From Neoceratodus forsteri (lineage: Eukaryota > Chordata > Ceratodontiformes > Ceratodontidae), in assembly GCA_016271365.2 (NCBI GenBank), contig CM028129.1:430484501-430548500 (forward strand): a stretch of 64,000 bases of DNA, written 5' to 3'. This document shows, piece by piece, positions 1 to 10,334 of the stretch; position 1 is the stretch's first letter; each line of letters opens with the position of its first letter. The notes beneath the pieces are model-generated. The model did no database searches, had not been told where the DNA came from, and worked only from the letters and a program-made list of their open reading frames with translations. The position numbers were made by a program, and so were the translations under genes.

Positions 1-206
1 TAGCACAACAAACACGCTTGATCACTCTTCATGCACGTATTCTCCCCAAGTCACTTACTCTGCAAGTTAACAATGCTAGTCCATACACCAGCAATTGTAA
101 AACAATAAGATAGATACAGTAAGTGTGATCTTATGGTTTTTTTCACACACTTTACCTATTCATTATTCTCACACAAAACATTCACAGTGACAAACTTAAG
201 CACAAT

Positions 207-328
207 GCACTACAGGGTGTAGGCTATTGGGGATTTCCATCACCCTTGTGGGTGAGTCATGAGGCATGGCCAAGGACTTAACCACACAAGAGGTGGGTAA
301 CCACCCAATGACCCACACCCTGTAGTGC
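207..328. repeat. short foldback element (MITE-like)
   Basis: GCACTACAGGGTGT at 207-220 is perfectly inverted at 315-328, enclosing a non-coding core of about 95 bp. The size and inverted ends suit a miniature inverted-repeat transposable element. No clear target-site duplication is visible and I cannot name the superfamily. Confidence 0.6.
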
Positions 329-336
329 CTTATCAC

Positions 337-983
337 ATTATACAATGGGCACATATGTAAAATACATTTAAAATGGGAAAGTGAACAGGGAAATGGAAGT
401 ATAGGGAAAGGCGAAAGGTAGTCCTGTTAAATGCCAGGAGCTAGGGCAATAAAATGCCTGAGCTCCAGGTGATGCTAACTGAGGGTGAGGTGGATGTGGC
501 AGCAGTCACTGAGACCTGGGCCACTGCAGGGAACGACTGGGACCTGAACCTGGAGGGTTACACCATATTCAGGAAGGACAGGGGAGGGAAGGAGGAGGGT
601 AGCAATAATAGTCAAAACTGCATTGGCATAGAATGAGTGGAGGAGGCGGAGGGAACTGTGGAGAAGATTTGTGTCACTCTGATAGCAAGAGGAGGGACAA
701 GAAAAATAAGAGTGGTGTATAGACCCCATGCGCTGGTGGAGGAGCTGGAGGAGAGTCTGGTGGCAGATGTTGGGAGACACTGCAGATTGGGCAGGGAAAG
801 GGTGGTGGTGTTAGGGACTTAAACAAGCCAGGAACAAACTGGGAGACTATGACATCCTCGGTAGTCAAGGAACAGAGGTTGTTGGATGTCCTTCAGGATG
901 AGTTCCTATCTCAGCAGGTGGAGATGGGCACAAGACACAGGTGACCAATGAGGTTACACGATTTTCACACCCCATTGTATAAT
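337..983. mobile_element. non-autonomous DNA transposon with 13-bp inverted ends
   Basis: ATTATACAATGGG at 337-349 is perfectly inverted at 971-983, and the similarity continues imperfectly inward. The same terminal motif (CCCCATTGCATAATTAA) lies at 8956-8972, upstream of a Harbinger transposase, so this is probably a Harbinger-type non-autonomous element. Its interior is largely a CR1 LINE endonuclease fragment, so either a CR1 copy landed inside it or the element captured that sequence. Confidence 0.5.
421..924 (+). pseudogene. CR1-like LINE ORF2 endonuclease fragment
   Basis: The frame beginning near 421 reads like the start of CR1 ORF2: N-A-R-S/G-like residues, then MPELQVMLTEGEVDVAAVTE. 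The TETW motif at about 508-519 carries the conserved Glu of apurinic-type endonucleases. GYTIFRKDRGG follows at 557-589, and a second frame from 637 continues to VVVLG near 800-815, where functional copies have a G-D-N/L motif. At least one frameshift and several stops break the frame. Only the N-terminal half of the endonuclease remains and there is no reverse transcriptase. The fragment lies between the 13-bp inverted repeats at 337 and 983. Confidence 0.75.
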
Positions 984-1088
984 TAAGCAAGAAACCATGA
1001 CATGGAGTGGGTTGTGTTAGGATTTACCCACATCTGGTGTGGAGTGACCAAAACTGAAAACATATGTCTGTATTGTTTACTTAATAGA

Positions 1089-1302
1089 ACCACCACAGAA
1101 AAGGAGGAACACAAATGACAGAATGATGCAAATGATGGAGCATAACAGCATACAGATGAGAGAAATGATGACTGAGTTTTTCACTAGACAGTCACAATGG
1201 ATGGCAAGAAGAGACGAGGAGCGAAAAGAATGGGAGAAAGAAATGTTGAAAAGTTTTGGTGAGCACACAATTAGAGCAGGACAAACAATGGTAGCTAGTT
1301 AA
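1089..1302 (+). CDS. candidate terminal exon, Myb/SANT-like transposon protein C-terminus
   Basis: An open frame without its own early start runs to a TAA at 1300-1302. It follows TATTGTTTACTTAATAG, which resembles a splice acceptor, so translation would begin just after 1088. The product is rich in Met, Glu, Arg and Gln; a central part reads QWMARRDEERKEWEKEM. Such charged, helical C-termini are common in Myb/SANT-like proteins encoded beside Harbinger transposases. Possible poly(A) signals follow at 1708 and 1743. No SANT domain is visible upstream, where a CR1 fragment lies, so the gene is at best partial. The assignment rests on composition and context; it could be another transposon or host exon. 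Confidence 0.35.
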
Positions 1303-1760
1303 TATCTGGTCTCAAAGGCATATTACCTACAGTCCAGACACCAGCAAATGTAAATGCGGTGTACTCTTCTCCACCAGACACTTGTTTACCACATGGTAAT
1401 CCAGATCCAGCAAGGCAGTTTATGTCACACAATGTACAAGATGACAATGTGTTTGGTAACTTTAGCAAATACATGAATTTGTAAAAATAGTTCAAGATCA
1501 TCAATGAATTGTATGTATTTGTATTTTTAATTATATATTATTGGTCCATAGTTTTATAAAGTCGAGGATAGTGGCAGTTGTTGTGCACGATTATTTTTAG
1601 TGAAAGTTGCAACAGACACATGCATATTGTTAGATGTAATTAAGGTAGATTCGTTAAGAAAAATTTAATGGTTACTGTTTAATAGGAAGTAATGCATTTA
1701 TAGTCACAATAAAGATCAGTTTTAATGTAAACTTATTTCATAAATAAAATAGATTTAATT
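1303..1760 (+). other. possible 3' UTR with two AATAAA signals
   Basis: AT-rich sequence after the stop at 1302, with AATAAA at 1708-1713 and 1743-1748. It would suit a 3' UTR of the exon above, but AATAAA is frequent by chance at this base composition. Confidence 0.25.
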
Positions 1761-2952
1761 TAAACTGTGGTTTCCTAGTATTTCTTTTCTATACTTAGAG
1801 TGCATGTATGTGAATTAGTATATGGTGAAATGAGGTAATGCATGGAATTCCATACCTGGGATATATGCTCTGCTGAAGTATTTACATCAATCTGTTGATT
1901 GTCATGTCACTACTCAAAAGAACAAATTGCAATGCTGCAACATACTTGCTTTCTCCGTGTGACCAGGAGGTTGATGTGCTGTGTGTGGCTGCTAAGGGAA
2001 AAGAGGGATCTGGACAGGGAATGATGAGGGACAGCCTCAGAATCTGGAGTGAGAGGTGATAACTGCTACTGCATTTATGGCTGCTGTGTGTGGCTGCTGC
2101 AGTGTGCTCCCAAAACAGACTGAATGTGCAATGGGTGGGTGTGTGGGGAGGGGTTGAAAAGGAGGCATGAGGGTGTGTGTGAAACACATTTTCTGCATGG
2201 CCATGGACGTAATAAGGAACAAGGCCAAAGGTCGAGAGACTATAGCCCATAACTGTCCGGTAAATGTGTTCCACGCACATCCCGGAGTGCCTTATTGCGC
2301 TTATAAGGTGTGGGCAACCTTTATTATCAATTGAAAGTAAGTTGTTCACAACATTGTAATATCACTGTTGTGATGTCACAACATTCTAAACTGTGATGAT
2401 AGGGGCATCTCAGACTCCACTTCCGACCAGCCACGAGAATGTCACACTGGACCCGGGTACTTGGTGGGGGGTTGGGAACCCCACCAGCACACCAGGCAGA
2501 GATAGTTTATCAAGGCCAGGTAGCGCCAAATGGTGGACATTGGGGGAGAGTGGCTGTGGGTTCCTCTGGGTGACAACTGGACCAGGACATAAAATATATA
2601 GTTAAAAGAAAATTTTAAAATGCACAATGAAACATTAATGAACAGACAACGTACTAAGGAGAATGAGTAATATATTTACTATTTACAGTAACACAATTAT
2701 TAGTAAGAAGTTATGCAACATATATAACAAACATGTGAATTAACAAATTACTATCACAACAGTAAATGATAATAATTTCACATCAGGTATTATTTACAAT
2801 AATTAAATTTATTAGTCGTAAGTATATATCAGTCTGAACTCTTTCTTAATGGGTAGTTCACTGACATATAAGTGCAAAGTCTGTCTCGCAATTCCCTTGC
2901 AAGTTGATTCGTGTCAGGAACTACTGCTCCACGTGGCTAGTGGAACACTTAC
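1761..2952. other. no gene recognised
   Basis: Open frames on the minus strand across 1882-2349 are His-, Thr- and Pro-rich and mirror a TGTG-rich plus strand, so they look fortuitous. A short palindromic stretch surrounds 2361-2376. I see no convincing coding sequence, RNA or transposon end. Confidence 0.4.
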
Positions 2953-3072
2953 CTGCAAACATCCACATAGTCCATCCATCCTGGTGTCATTGCTTTTTTC
3001 TTTGCAGAAGTTATGTAGATCGCAAAACAGGTGGCAACCATTAATGGGGCAAAAGTGTAATGGAAGTCATTT
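2953..3072 (-). CDS. weak candidate internal exon
   Basis: On the minus strand the segment ends in GTTTGCAG followed by GTAAGT, a perfect splice donor, and is preceded by GTTCTTTTAAAAG as a poor acceptor. One frame is open throughout and contains CFAIYITSAKKKAMTPGWMD. The length (40 codons) could be open by chance and the plus strand also has a good acceptor (TGCTTTTTTCTTTGCAG ending at 3006). I do not recognise the peptide. Confidence 0.2.
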
Positions 3073-4313
3073 CTTTTAAAAGAACTCACCACCTAGATTT
3101 GAGCCATCTGAATGCATTTTTCAATACACATCCATGCAGAACTCAGATAAACATTAAATGACTCCTGTTGTGGAGACAAATGTCTAACCCCACAATATCC
3201 TTTTATCTCCCAGTCCAGCAGCAGATATGTTGGGGCTCCTATAAGAAAGAATGGAACTTCTCACCTCGAACCACAAAAGATCCCTACATATTTAAATAGA
3301 AAAATAATTATTAAAATGAGTTTTGATAATATGAGTCTAAAGGCAACAACAGAATGTTCACTATTTTCGATCAGGAGTATCACTCCAGATTGTGGTCTAT
3401 GGCAATGGAATGGGTGTAAGATTATCAGGGTAGCCATTCTAATATTTAAAAAACAACCCAAAAGCTGGCACCCATTGACTATAATGGAGCGTGTCCCCAC
3501 GCACTTCCACTAATCTTGTAATTATGCTAGTGAGGGGTTAGATCAGACAAAGCATTTGGACAATGTTTACTGCTTTATACGAGTACAATAACTTTTGTTT
3601 GGATTTCTTCTTGTGTCATAGCTTTGAATCATGGTACTGTGATGGAGGTAAGGCACAACTACATGGTGCAGTGGCCAATCTTAGTGGGGCTCTTTATTTA
3701 TAAAACAAGATTATGAAAGGAATGTGTCACAAGAATAATTGTTGAATGTTTTCCTATCTTGAGGGAGATTCTAATATAGATAATACATTGATTGGCAACT
3801 ATGCAGAACCAGTGTTCTGCCACAGAGGGTCGAGGATTCTGATTCTCTTGACCTCGAGAGCAAAGCTTGAGAGGTCCAAGGAAATTAGCAACCCAAGGTG
3901 GCAAAACACACTGGTTGTGCATAGAGTTGATCATCCTGTATTTTTATAGTATATAGTACTGTGTGAAAATTGTGTTTTGTGAGTTATTTTGCTTTCAAAA
4001 TGAAACTGACTCATGATGTATCTAGAGGTCCTAGAATGCTGGTTCAAGATCATAATTCATCAATTCACACCTTCAGTAGGTCTAGAGGATGGAATGCTGA
4101 CAGGAAGAATACTGTGCAATTGTAATCAGTCTGTACATGACAGAACAACATGAATTATATATTGAGGTATCGCTTCCCCTATCTGTGCGCCTTTTCCTCT
4201 GTGCATGACGCACTTTATTCCATTAAGACTGCCTCAAGCGCAGATACACTGAAATGGGCACGTTATGGGAAGTTTATTTTAGAAATATATATTTTATTGA
4301 TTGCTCGTCAATA
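3073..4313. other. no gene recognised
   Basis: AT-rich intergenic sequence. The only structure I notice is an imperfect short direct repeat, TCTAGAGG ... GAATGCTG, near 4020 and 4080. No coding frame, RNA gene or transposon terminus could be supported. Confidence 0.4.
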
Positions 4314-4482
4314 ATGTATTAATACTTCCCACGTCACCATGTTGCTGTAAATAAGTGGTTTCACTTGGCTCCATCTTGAGCCAGAACAGCTCAGCTTTAA
4401 TTTGCTATTCTAATTCCAGATGAAGTCACATGAAACCACTCATTTTCAGCAACGAATGGCACCAAGGAACGTATTAATACAT
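4314..4482. repeat. foldback element with about 50-bp inverted arms
   Basis: The left arm, starting ATGTATTAATAC at 4314 and including AAGTGGTTTCA near 4353-4363, is inverted at 4431-4482, which ends GTATTAATACAT. The arms align over about 50 bp with a few mismatches and small gaps, around a 66-bp loop. This is a typical MITE layout; the family is unknown to me. Confidence 0.65.
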
Positions 4483-5864
4483 ATTAATGTAAGACTGTTA
4501 GAATCCTAGCTGCTAATCAGATTGCAGGTCATCCAACAAGTGCTGGGGCCTTAATCCACCTCCCAAGAGAAGATGAGCAGACTCTGGATGCTCCCAGCCT
4601 TATCTCCCCGCCCGCCCTCCAGTGTCCAAAGTCTGTTCCCGGGTTGGGGGATCTGGAATGAGCTACCAGTATGTCTGATCTTCTCTGTCTGAAATAAGGT
4701 CATAATTGCGCCTATTGATCTACATGCCACAAAATGGCAGTAACAGCATGAAAGAAATTACGAGGCTTCCTATAATAGGCGAGTATATACAGACTTACTT
4801 TATGACTGCTTGTGAGTAAAATGTAGGTAGCAGAACCTAGTAATATTAATATGCAAAAGAACCTGGGATACTAATTACATACCTGGGGTGGGTCTGAATT
4901 TTAAATAATCCTGAACTTTTGAATACAGATGCATCATGTGCTGAACCTGGAATCCCACAAAATATATCCCAAAAGCTGTAGTAATATCAAATTTGTGCCG
5001 AGATCACACAGTAAAAATATAATATAAATACATAACTACTGTTATTGCAATACAACAATTAAGCTGATAAATGTTTAACTGAATAATATACCTCGTAGCC
5101 TGGCAGCAGAATTAGACTGTATACAAATTATGAAATGATAAACCAGTGCACAGCCCTGCAAGGATTAAAATTATCAATTTATTTATTTAAATGATACAAT
5201 ACATGAGAGGACACAGTACACAGAATACTGTTCTCCACTCTTAGACGATAGAGACTTATGTAAATTGGAGGACGGAAATGGATGATGTACCATACTAACA
5301 TAACACACTAAAAGTAAACATATTAGACACAACGATACATTGAATCTGCTTGTGGTTCAGTTAACAGCAAGGGCTCTGTTATTGCCCTCCCAACACCCCG
5401 ATGACCCTCCTTCAAACTCCTGGTGAGGTTCTGGGATGCATCCTTCCTTGTACCTCTCACAGCATATTTTGCACTCCTACACAGTTGCATCAACCACCAG
5501 TTCTGCATGCAGTGCAGCGCTGTACATTCCGTCTCCACAATCCCTTTTTGTGTAATACAGCCTCATTGATTGCCCTCACTCTTCCCACCTGCCAGCATCA
5601 TCGAATGCCCCTATTGGCTCTCTGCTTCAATCTGCTGTAGCACACATCAAGTGGACCCAGCATCTGAACACTGCTGGACACTGCTAATGTCTGTCGTGTG
5701 ACAGGAGCCATCTCTTCCATCACACATTAACCATTGCTGGTGTCCGGCTTAGCGCATGTAATTGCCCAGCTCCACTTGCAAACCTCCCTTGTGTATAGTC
5801 ACAATATGGAGTGTCATCCAGTCTTGAGGCTAACTCCACCACTGAAATGCGGAATCAAAAGGAC
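4483..5864. other. no gene recognised
   Basis: Mostly AT-rich. Open frames near 5323-5640 on both strands are short and match nothing I recognise. An ATTT-rich patch lies at 5175-5195. Confidence 0.4.
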
Positions 5865-5962
5865 CACAACTGGTGCAACCAATGTATCAGCTAGCTTCTT
5901 AAGCACTCTGTGCTGTATCCTATCGGGATATGGTGCCTTGACAACTCTTATGGAATTGATTA
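5865..5962 (-). pseudogene. CR1/L2-type reverse transcriptase fragment
   Basis: The minus strand reads VVKAPYPDRIQHRVLKKLAD, a decayed form of the K-G/S-P-G-P-D-G-I-H-P-R-V-L-K-E-L-A block that opens the reverse transcriptase of CR1-clade LINEs. Two conserved Gly positions are changed. The fragment is cut at 5962 by the 3' end of a younger CR1-A copy. Confidence 0.7.
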
Positions 5963-6200
5963 TAGAAACATAGAATTTGACGGCAGATAAGGACCGCTTG
6001 GCCCACCCAGTCTGCCCATTTCTCACCTACTGGATAAGCTGCAGATCCTAGTTAACCAGCAGCCTACTTCTTCCTACCCCCACCCCTTAGAATTGCCTTA
6101 TGACTGTCCCATGCATGCTTGAATTCCACCACTGTTTTTGACTTCACAACCTCCCCAGAAGGCTGTTCCATGCATCCACAACCCTCTCTGAAAAAAATAC
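5963..6200 (-). mobile_element. CR1-A LINE 3' end (truncated)
   Basis: Begins ATAGAAACATAGAATTTGAC and continues through the conserved 3' region (GATAAGCTGCAGATCCTAG, CTGTCCCATGCATGCTTGAA, GGCTGTTCCATGCATCC) that recurs throughout this window. It is 5'-truncated at about 6200, the usual form of an incompletely reverse-transcribed LINE. Confidence 0.85.
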
Positions 6201-6368
6201 TTAAAAGTCACAGATCACAGTACAGAGCAGAAATCTACTCTATTGCTGATGCCACCTCCAGTTTCAAATTCTTTCTACACCAAGGTATGTTCCAGGAAAT
6301 GTGTCTACTTGCTATTTGTTTTAAGAGTGTTCTGTTTTATGTGTGTACTGTATTGCATGGGTTAAAGC

Positions 6369-6442
6369 TGTCCCTGGGTGGGTTTGAACCACCAACCTTT
6401 CGGTTAACAGCCAAACACGCTAACCGATTGCGCCACAGAGAC
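6369..6442 (-). tRNA. tRNA-Asn(GTT)
   Basis: The minus strand folds as a complete 74-nt cloverleaf. The acceptor stem is GTCTCTG/CAGGGAC with one G-U pair, the discriminator is A and the D arm starts GGCGCAATCGG. The anticodon loop CTGTTAA gives anticodon GTT, with stem TTTGG/CCGAA. The T arm is GGTGG-TTCAAAC-CCACC. It closely follows the vertebrate tRNA-Asn sequence, and the A- and B-box promoter parts are preserved. The changes I notice are a G-U pair in the D stem, one G-U pair in the anticodon stem and two purine swaps in the T loop. No run of four T residues lies within about 50 bp downstream on the minus strand, so it may be a tRNA pseudogene or a dispersed copy. Confidence 0.88.
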
Positions 6443-7583
6443 AGTAGCAGTATTACTTATGCTTCCCACTCCATCCCAAAATAGAGATTTCATATTCCAC
6501 CGCAACTTATCACGCCATCTGCCTTACCACCTTCCCATTACCCTTGCAGTGAATCCTCCATCCTCATTCGAATGGAGGACTGATGTAACGTAGGTGTCTC
6601 CTCCTGACCCACTCCAAAGCATGAGCAGAGCTGACACAAATTGATGCTCCCAGACACCCCTATTGACACAGGATAGGGTAGTTGCATTCCAACATAGTAC
6701 AAATCCAACATATTGTGCTCAACAGTCTATCAAGTCTGCTCATGATTCAGTGCCCACCCAGGGATCTGTTACCGCACACCTCAGTTTCCACAATGTGCCT
6801 CGCCTGAACCCCACCATTGGGACTCTGGGCTGAACCATCTCCTGTACATATGCCAGCCTCTCGTGAGCCCTTCAGCAGTGGCAACAGCCACCTGTCCACA
6901 TGCAGCATACTACAGTGCTCCACAACACTCTCCGTGCAGTGGTGCATCCTCATTAGCGCCTCGGCTGCTACTTATCACATCACTATGATCCCTAGTCATG
7001 CGATAGGAATACCTAATAACAATAGGTCATGTTGTACTGACAACAAACTGAATTGCACAGGAATTAGAAGGGAAAAGATGGGTCAAATTTCATTCCATTT
7101 TAGTTGCACTGCTGCTTTAAACAATTCCACATGATCTAGGGTTATGTTACTGGTATGTTTATCACCCTCTAAGGGCTTACATTTACACATAGCATAGCCC
7201 AGCACCACATGACTCTAGACGGTGATTAACTGACCATTTACATAACCACTTGAGTACGTTATTGCTATCATAATAAAACATTTCTATACATTGTTAAACT
7301 TTGGTCAGCACATGATAACACTACACAGATGTTAATAATCACAATAAGGTACTCTAGTGGTTGTGCCATAGTAAAACAACCCACTTCAGAATGTGGTAGC
7401 ACTCTAATATGCATTGTGCTTCAATTCAATCTGAGGAGGGTTGTTATCCCACCAAAACACACTCCCTGCCATGCCCTACTGCCTAACTAACATTTGCTGC
7501 TGGAAGTCTTACAGCCAATCAGAACGTTAAAATTCTCAGATCTTTACTGCAATAACAATTACATAATATTTAAGCAATAATGT
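6443..7583. other. no gene recognised
   Basis: Open frames at 6747-6953 (-) and 6817-7134 (+) overlap in antisense and neither resembles a family I know. A weak likeness of the minus frame to a Harbinger C-terminus was considered and not accepted. No transposon ends were seen. Confidence 0.35.
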
Positions 7584-7705
7584 CCTCAGAGCCTGTCATT
7601 TCCTACAGATTAATGACTGGCTGGGAGTGACGGTGGCCCGAGACGCAGCCGAGGGCAACACCAACCCAGCCGTCATTAATCGACAGAAAATGACCAGCTC
7701 TGAGG
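7584..7705. repeat. foldback element with about 41-bp inverted arms
   Basis: The left arm 7584-7625 starts CCTCAGAG and contains GATTAATGAC and GGCTGGG. It is inverted at 7665-7705, which ends CTCTGAGG. The homology extends weakly outward through the AATAAT-rich flanks. It lies just beyond the 3' end of the Harbinger transposase exon and could be an insertion within that element. Confidence 0.7.
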
Positions 7706-7844
7706 TTATTATTGTGATAATAAGTCTAATCGCAATAAAACGTTCTTGGTCTGTTCTTTTAACTGTTCTTGTGGCAACGTGAGCCGACACAGCAGCCAAT
7801 CAGTGAACTACATGACTACATACATAATTAATTAGACATATAAT

Positions 7845-8585
7845 TACCAGTACTTGTCATCCACCACAGCCTGAAGAACTATGGATGGACAACCTTTACG
7901 GTTAATGAAGTCCATGAACCCATCAGATGGCGGAAGAATGGGAATGTGTGTCCCATCAATGCATCCTATGATGCCAGGCACACAAAACTTCCACTCAAAT
8001 GCCTCACACAGACTGGCTTCAGCAGCAGTTGGTGCCTTGACAAGGGCTGGCAGGATAACTGTACAAAATCCACTGCAGAACTGGTACATAAATTTTTGAC
8101 GGTGATCTTATGCACACCAAACTGGTTACTGACCTCACACAACCAGCATTGGTTGCCAGTTTATATAGAACAATGGCAACACGATGTTCAATTGGCACAG
8201 CCTCTCTGACAGGGAACAAGGAAGGTGCCATGAACCCCTCCATCATTCCGCACAACTTGATGAAAGATCTGTGTGACATGCAAAAATTTTCCTTCCATTC
8301 CTGTTGGAGAAGCTGGAAAGAACAACATTTACCCACCAGTCCTGACACCGTGGTTGTGACCAAACAGATCTTTGTTGCTTAACAAAAATCCAAAGGTTGG
8401 CACCAGAGATAGTCTTCTACACAAAACCTGACTGAAGAATATGTTTTGATTTTGAATGTCTGCCAGCATATCTGCTCTTGATTTTATCATTGAGAACATA
8501 AAAAATCCCACATCTCCAATGAATGGATAAAAATGCTAGTCATAAAAGTAATAGCTGTCAAAACTGCTATGAGATTGCTATCCAT
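7845..8585 (-). pseudogene. PIF/Harbinger transposase, N-terminal exon, decayed
   Basis: A start-like ATG at 8583-8585 begins MDSNLIAVLTAITFMTSIFI. Stops and frameshifts follow near 8480-8490 and 8350, then a frame from 8363 to 8019 contains CMSHRSFIKLC. A second frame, 8089-7847, reads VPGIIGCIDGTHIPI and INRKGCPSIVLQAVVDD. The GCIDGTHI block carries the first Asp of the Harbinger DDE nuclease (HARBI1 family). The frame stops after DDKYW, where the sequence is TACTG followed by GTAATT; this could be an intron donor, since Harbinger transposase genes can be split there. The exon holding the second Asp and the Glu was not found. With several breaks and no C-terminal half, this copy is dead. 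Confidence 0.85.
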
Positions 8586-8955
8586 AATTGCTTGTAGTGT
8601 TGGCAATCTGCTACGAGATGTCTACTTCACACATGCCCAGTACAACATTTCCTCTGCACACGCCACTAATCAGGGACGCAATCCTTTGAGGACAGAGAGA
8701 ACACTCAAAGCCATATGTAAACACGCTGTCGAGTCTTAGCTGGTAACAGATGAGATACCAGATAACCCGTTACCAGGTAAGAACAGTTCTGCATGAAACG
8801 CAGTGATTGACTACATCGGTGGGGGTGGACAGCAAAGAGGTACTGATTGTTTGTGTAGTACTGTGGTCAGCTGGCTGGAAATTTACCCGTGGTTGTGCTG
8901 CGATTTACCCACAGGTAAGGACACCAGACGATCAATCAGCTAAACATATTTAGAG

Positions 8956-8972
8956 CCCCATTGCATAATTAA
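8956..8972. repeat. Harbinger-type terminal sequence
   Basis: CCCCATTGCATAATTAA lies about 370 bp upstream of the transposase start and nearly repeats the right end at 970-983 (CCCCATTGTATAAT). It is probably one terminus of the autonomous element. The opposite terminus was not found near the transposase. Confidence 0.45.
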
Positions 8973-9114
8973 TGATAATCACGTAGCTCCATTGTTACTA
9001 TGGACTTAGTGTGTGGATAAATGGACAGAGTGAGAATAACACTGATACCTCACTCTAGGTTCCCATAGTGGCACAAATATCACTGATATTTGCCATTTTG
9101 TATCCTCACTGATA

Positions 9115-9440
9115 TTTCATATACAGTATATTCATAGCAAAAAATCTGTTAATGCTGCTGATGTTAGGGTTCATGAAAGCATTGCTGACAAATGAAGGAA
9201 ATGAGAAACATTGAAGGCTGCAGTCACAGGACTTTGGCTAATTCAGTTGAGTGGTGTTTCTTGTAGATCTCAACCCTAATGTCCGCCCTGTTCCACAAGC
9301 CCCTAGCCTCATGACTCAAGCACAACCTACAGGTCTGGGGCATGCCAGACAGACTCTTACCTGCACAGGGCCTGTAATTTATCTATGTATTGCCATAGCT
9401 GGCCCTCATTTGTGGTTATGTCAATACATTAATAATGTTT
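9115..9440 (-). repeat. unclassified interspersed repeat X, copy 1
   Basis: The reverse complement matches 17085-17390 for about 300 bp. Shared blocks include GAGTCTGTCTGGCATGCCC, GAGATCTACAAGAA, ACTGAATTAGCC and GTCCTGTGACT. Orientation is assigned relative to copy 2. I see no coding frame, poly(A) tail or inverted ends, so the class is open. Confidence 0.7.
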
Positions 9441-9691
9441 ATTGAAATTTAAGTAATAAAATACATTTAAAATTATCTGTAGGTTGATGATTTAACAAAT
9501 TCAGACCATTTAAAATCATAAGTGTACTACATGCAGAACATTCTCAGACCTGTACCAACATAGCAGATAGTCAATGTGTATAGAGACCTCTATAAGATGT
9601 TATGCTTAGGAGTAGATCTTGATTTAATAGCACATAGGCACTGGTGTGCTAATGTCCCAGAAAACAGTTACTGCTGTTGCATATATACATA

Positions 9692-10090
9692 TCACTGTGT
9701 ACTGCACAAATATAATACTCTATATCTCTGCAGATCATTAGCTTGATTGTTTCTTTCAGCTGGAGGGCTTTGTGGACCTGCACCATGAGGTACCTCACCA
9801 GGCACGTGTTCAAGAGAGCTCTGTAATTCCACAACGACACAAAATGCTGCTTTGGGACTAAAGGAATACAGTGGCTGTGCATTCACATCCAAGCACACTG
9901 TTTTCTTTTCAGGCCCCAGTAGGCCACCTGCAGATCTGTAGGCTGACATAAATACAGGACTGTGACTGCTGTGTATATTGAAAGGTACATTTACTGTTCT
10001 TTTGCTTGAGATCCATGAGTTCTCACGAGCAGTTGCATTCAAGTCAGCAGCTGGCTTGCAGTTTGAGGGACCGTGTACATAAAGCTGCCA
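9692..10090 (-). CDS. open frame of unknown origin
   Basis: The frame is open from about 10201 to a stop at 9692-9694, roughly 170 codons; the first ATG is at 10088-10090. The product contains KRTVNVPFNIHSSHSPVFMS and EVPHGAGPQSPPAERNN. It has no recognisable domain, signal or membrane segment. This is one of the longest frames in the 5' third of the window that does not belong to a known transposon. It could be a decayed transposon ORF, a host exon or chance. Confidence 0.2.
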   Translation of the reverse strand, partial: WQLYVHGPSNCKPAADLNATARENSWISSKRTVNVPFNIHSSHSPVFMSAYRSAGGLLGPEKKTVCLDVNAQPLYSFSPKAAFCVVVELQSSLEHVPGEVPHGAGPQSPPAERNNQANDLQRYRVLYLCSTQ

Positions 10091-10214
10091 TACAGACTAC
10101 AGTTTTGGCACAAGGGACAGAGAGAGCAGTTTTCAAGCCGCATAGATGATGTGCCCTTGGCAAATGAGTCCAATTAATTTGCTTTGTGACAGAGTGATAG
10201 TTCATTTTGTAGAA

Positions 10215-10300
10215 TCACAGAATCATAGAAATTGTTGGCAGATAGACCGCTTGGCACACCTAGTCTGCCTGTTTTCCTACCTACTGTAATATCATAGAAT
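10215..10300 (-). mobile_element. CR1 LINE 3' tail fragment
   Basis: A short copy of the CR1 terminal region: AATCATAGAAATTGTTGGCAG, then CCGCTTGGCACACC and AGTCTGCC. It lies just before the larger CR1-A copy starting at 10335. Confidence 0.7.
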
Positions 10301-10334
10301 CTACTTAGTCTTCGGCTTTACCTTCCCATTCCAT

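Noticed and set aside
1882..2349. 155-codon minus frame
   Set aside because: His/Thr/Pro-rich product arises from TG-rich plus-strand sequence; no recognisable content or splice support.
6747..6953. Possible second exon of the Harbinger transposase (TESVVEHCSMLHV)
   Set aside because: Resemblance to the Harbinger VVE block is confined to a few residues and the following sequence does not fit.
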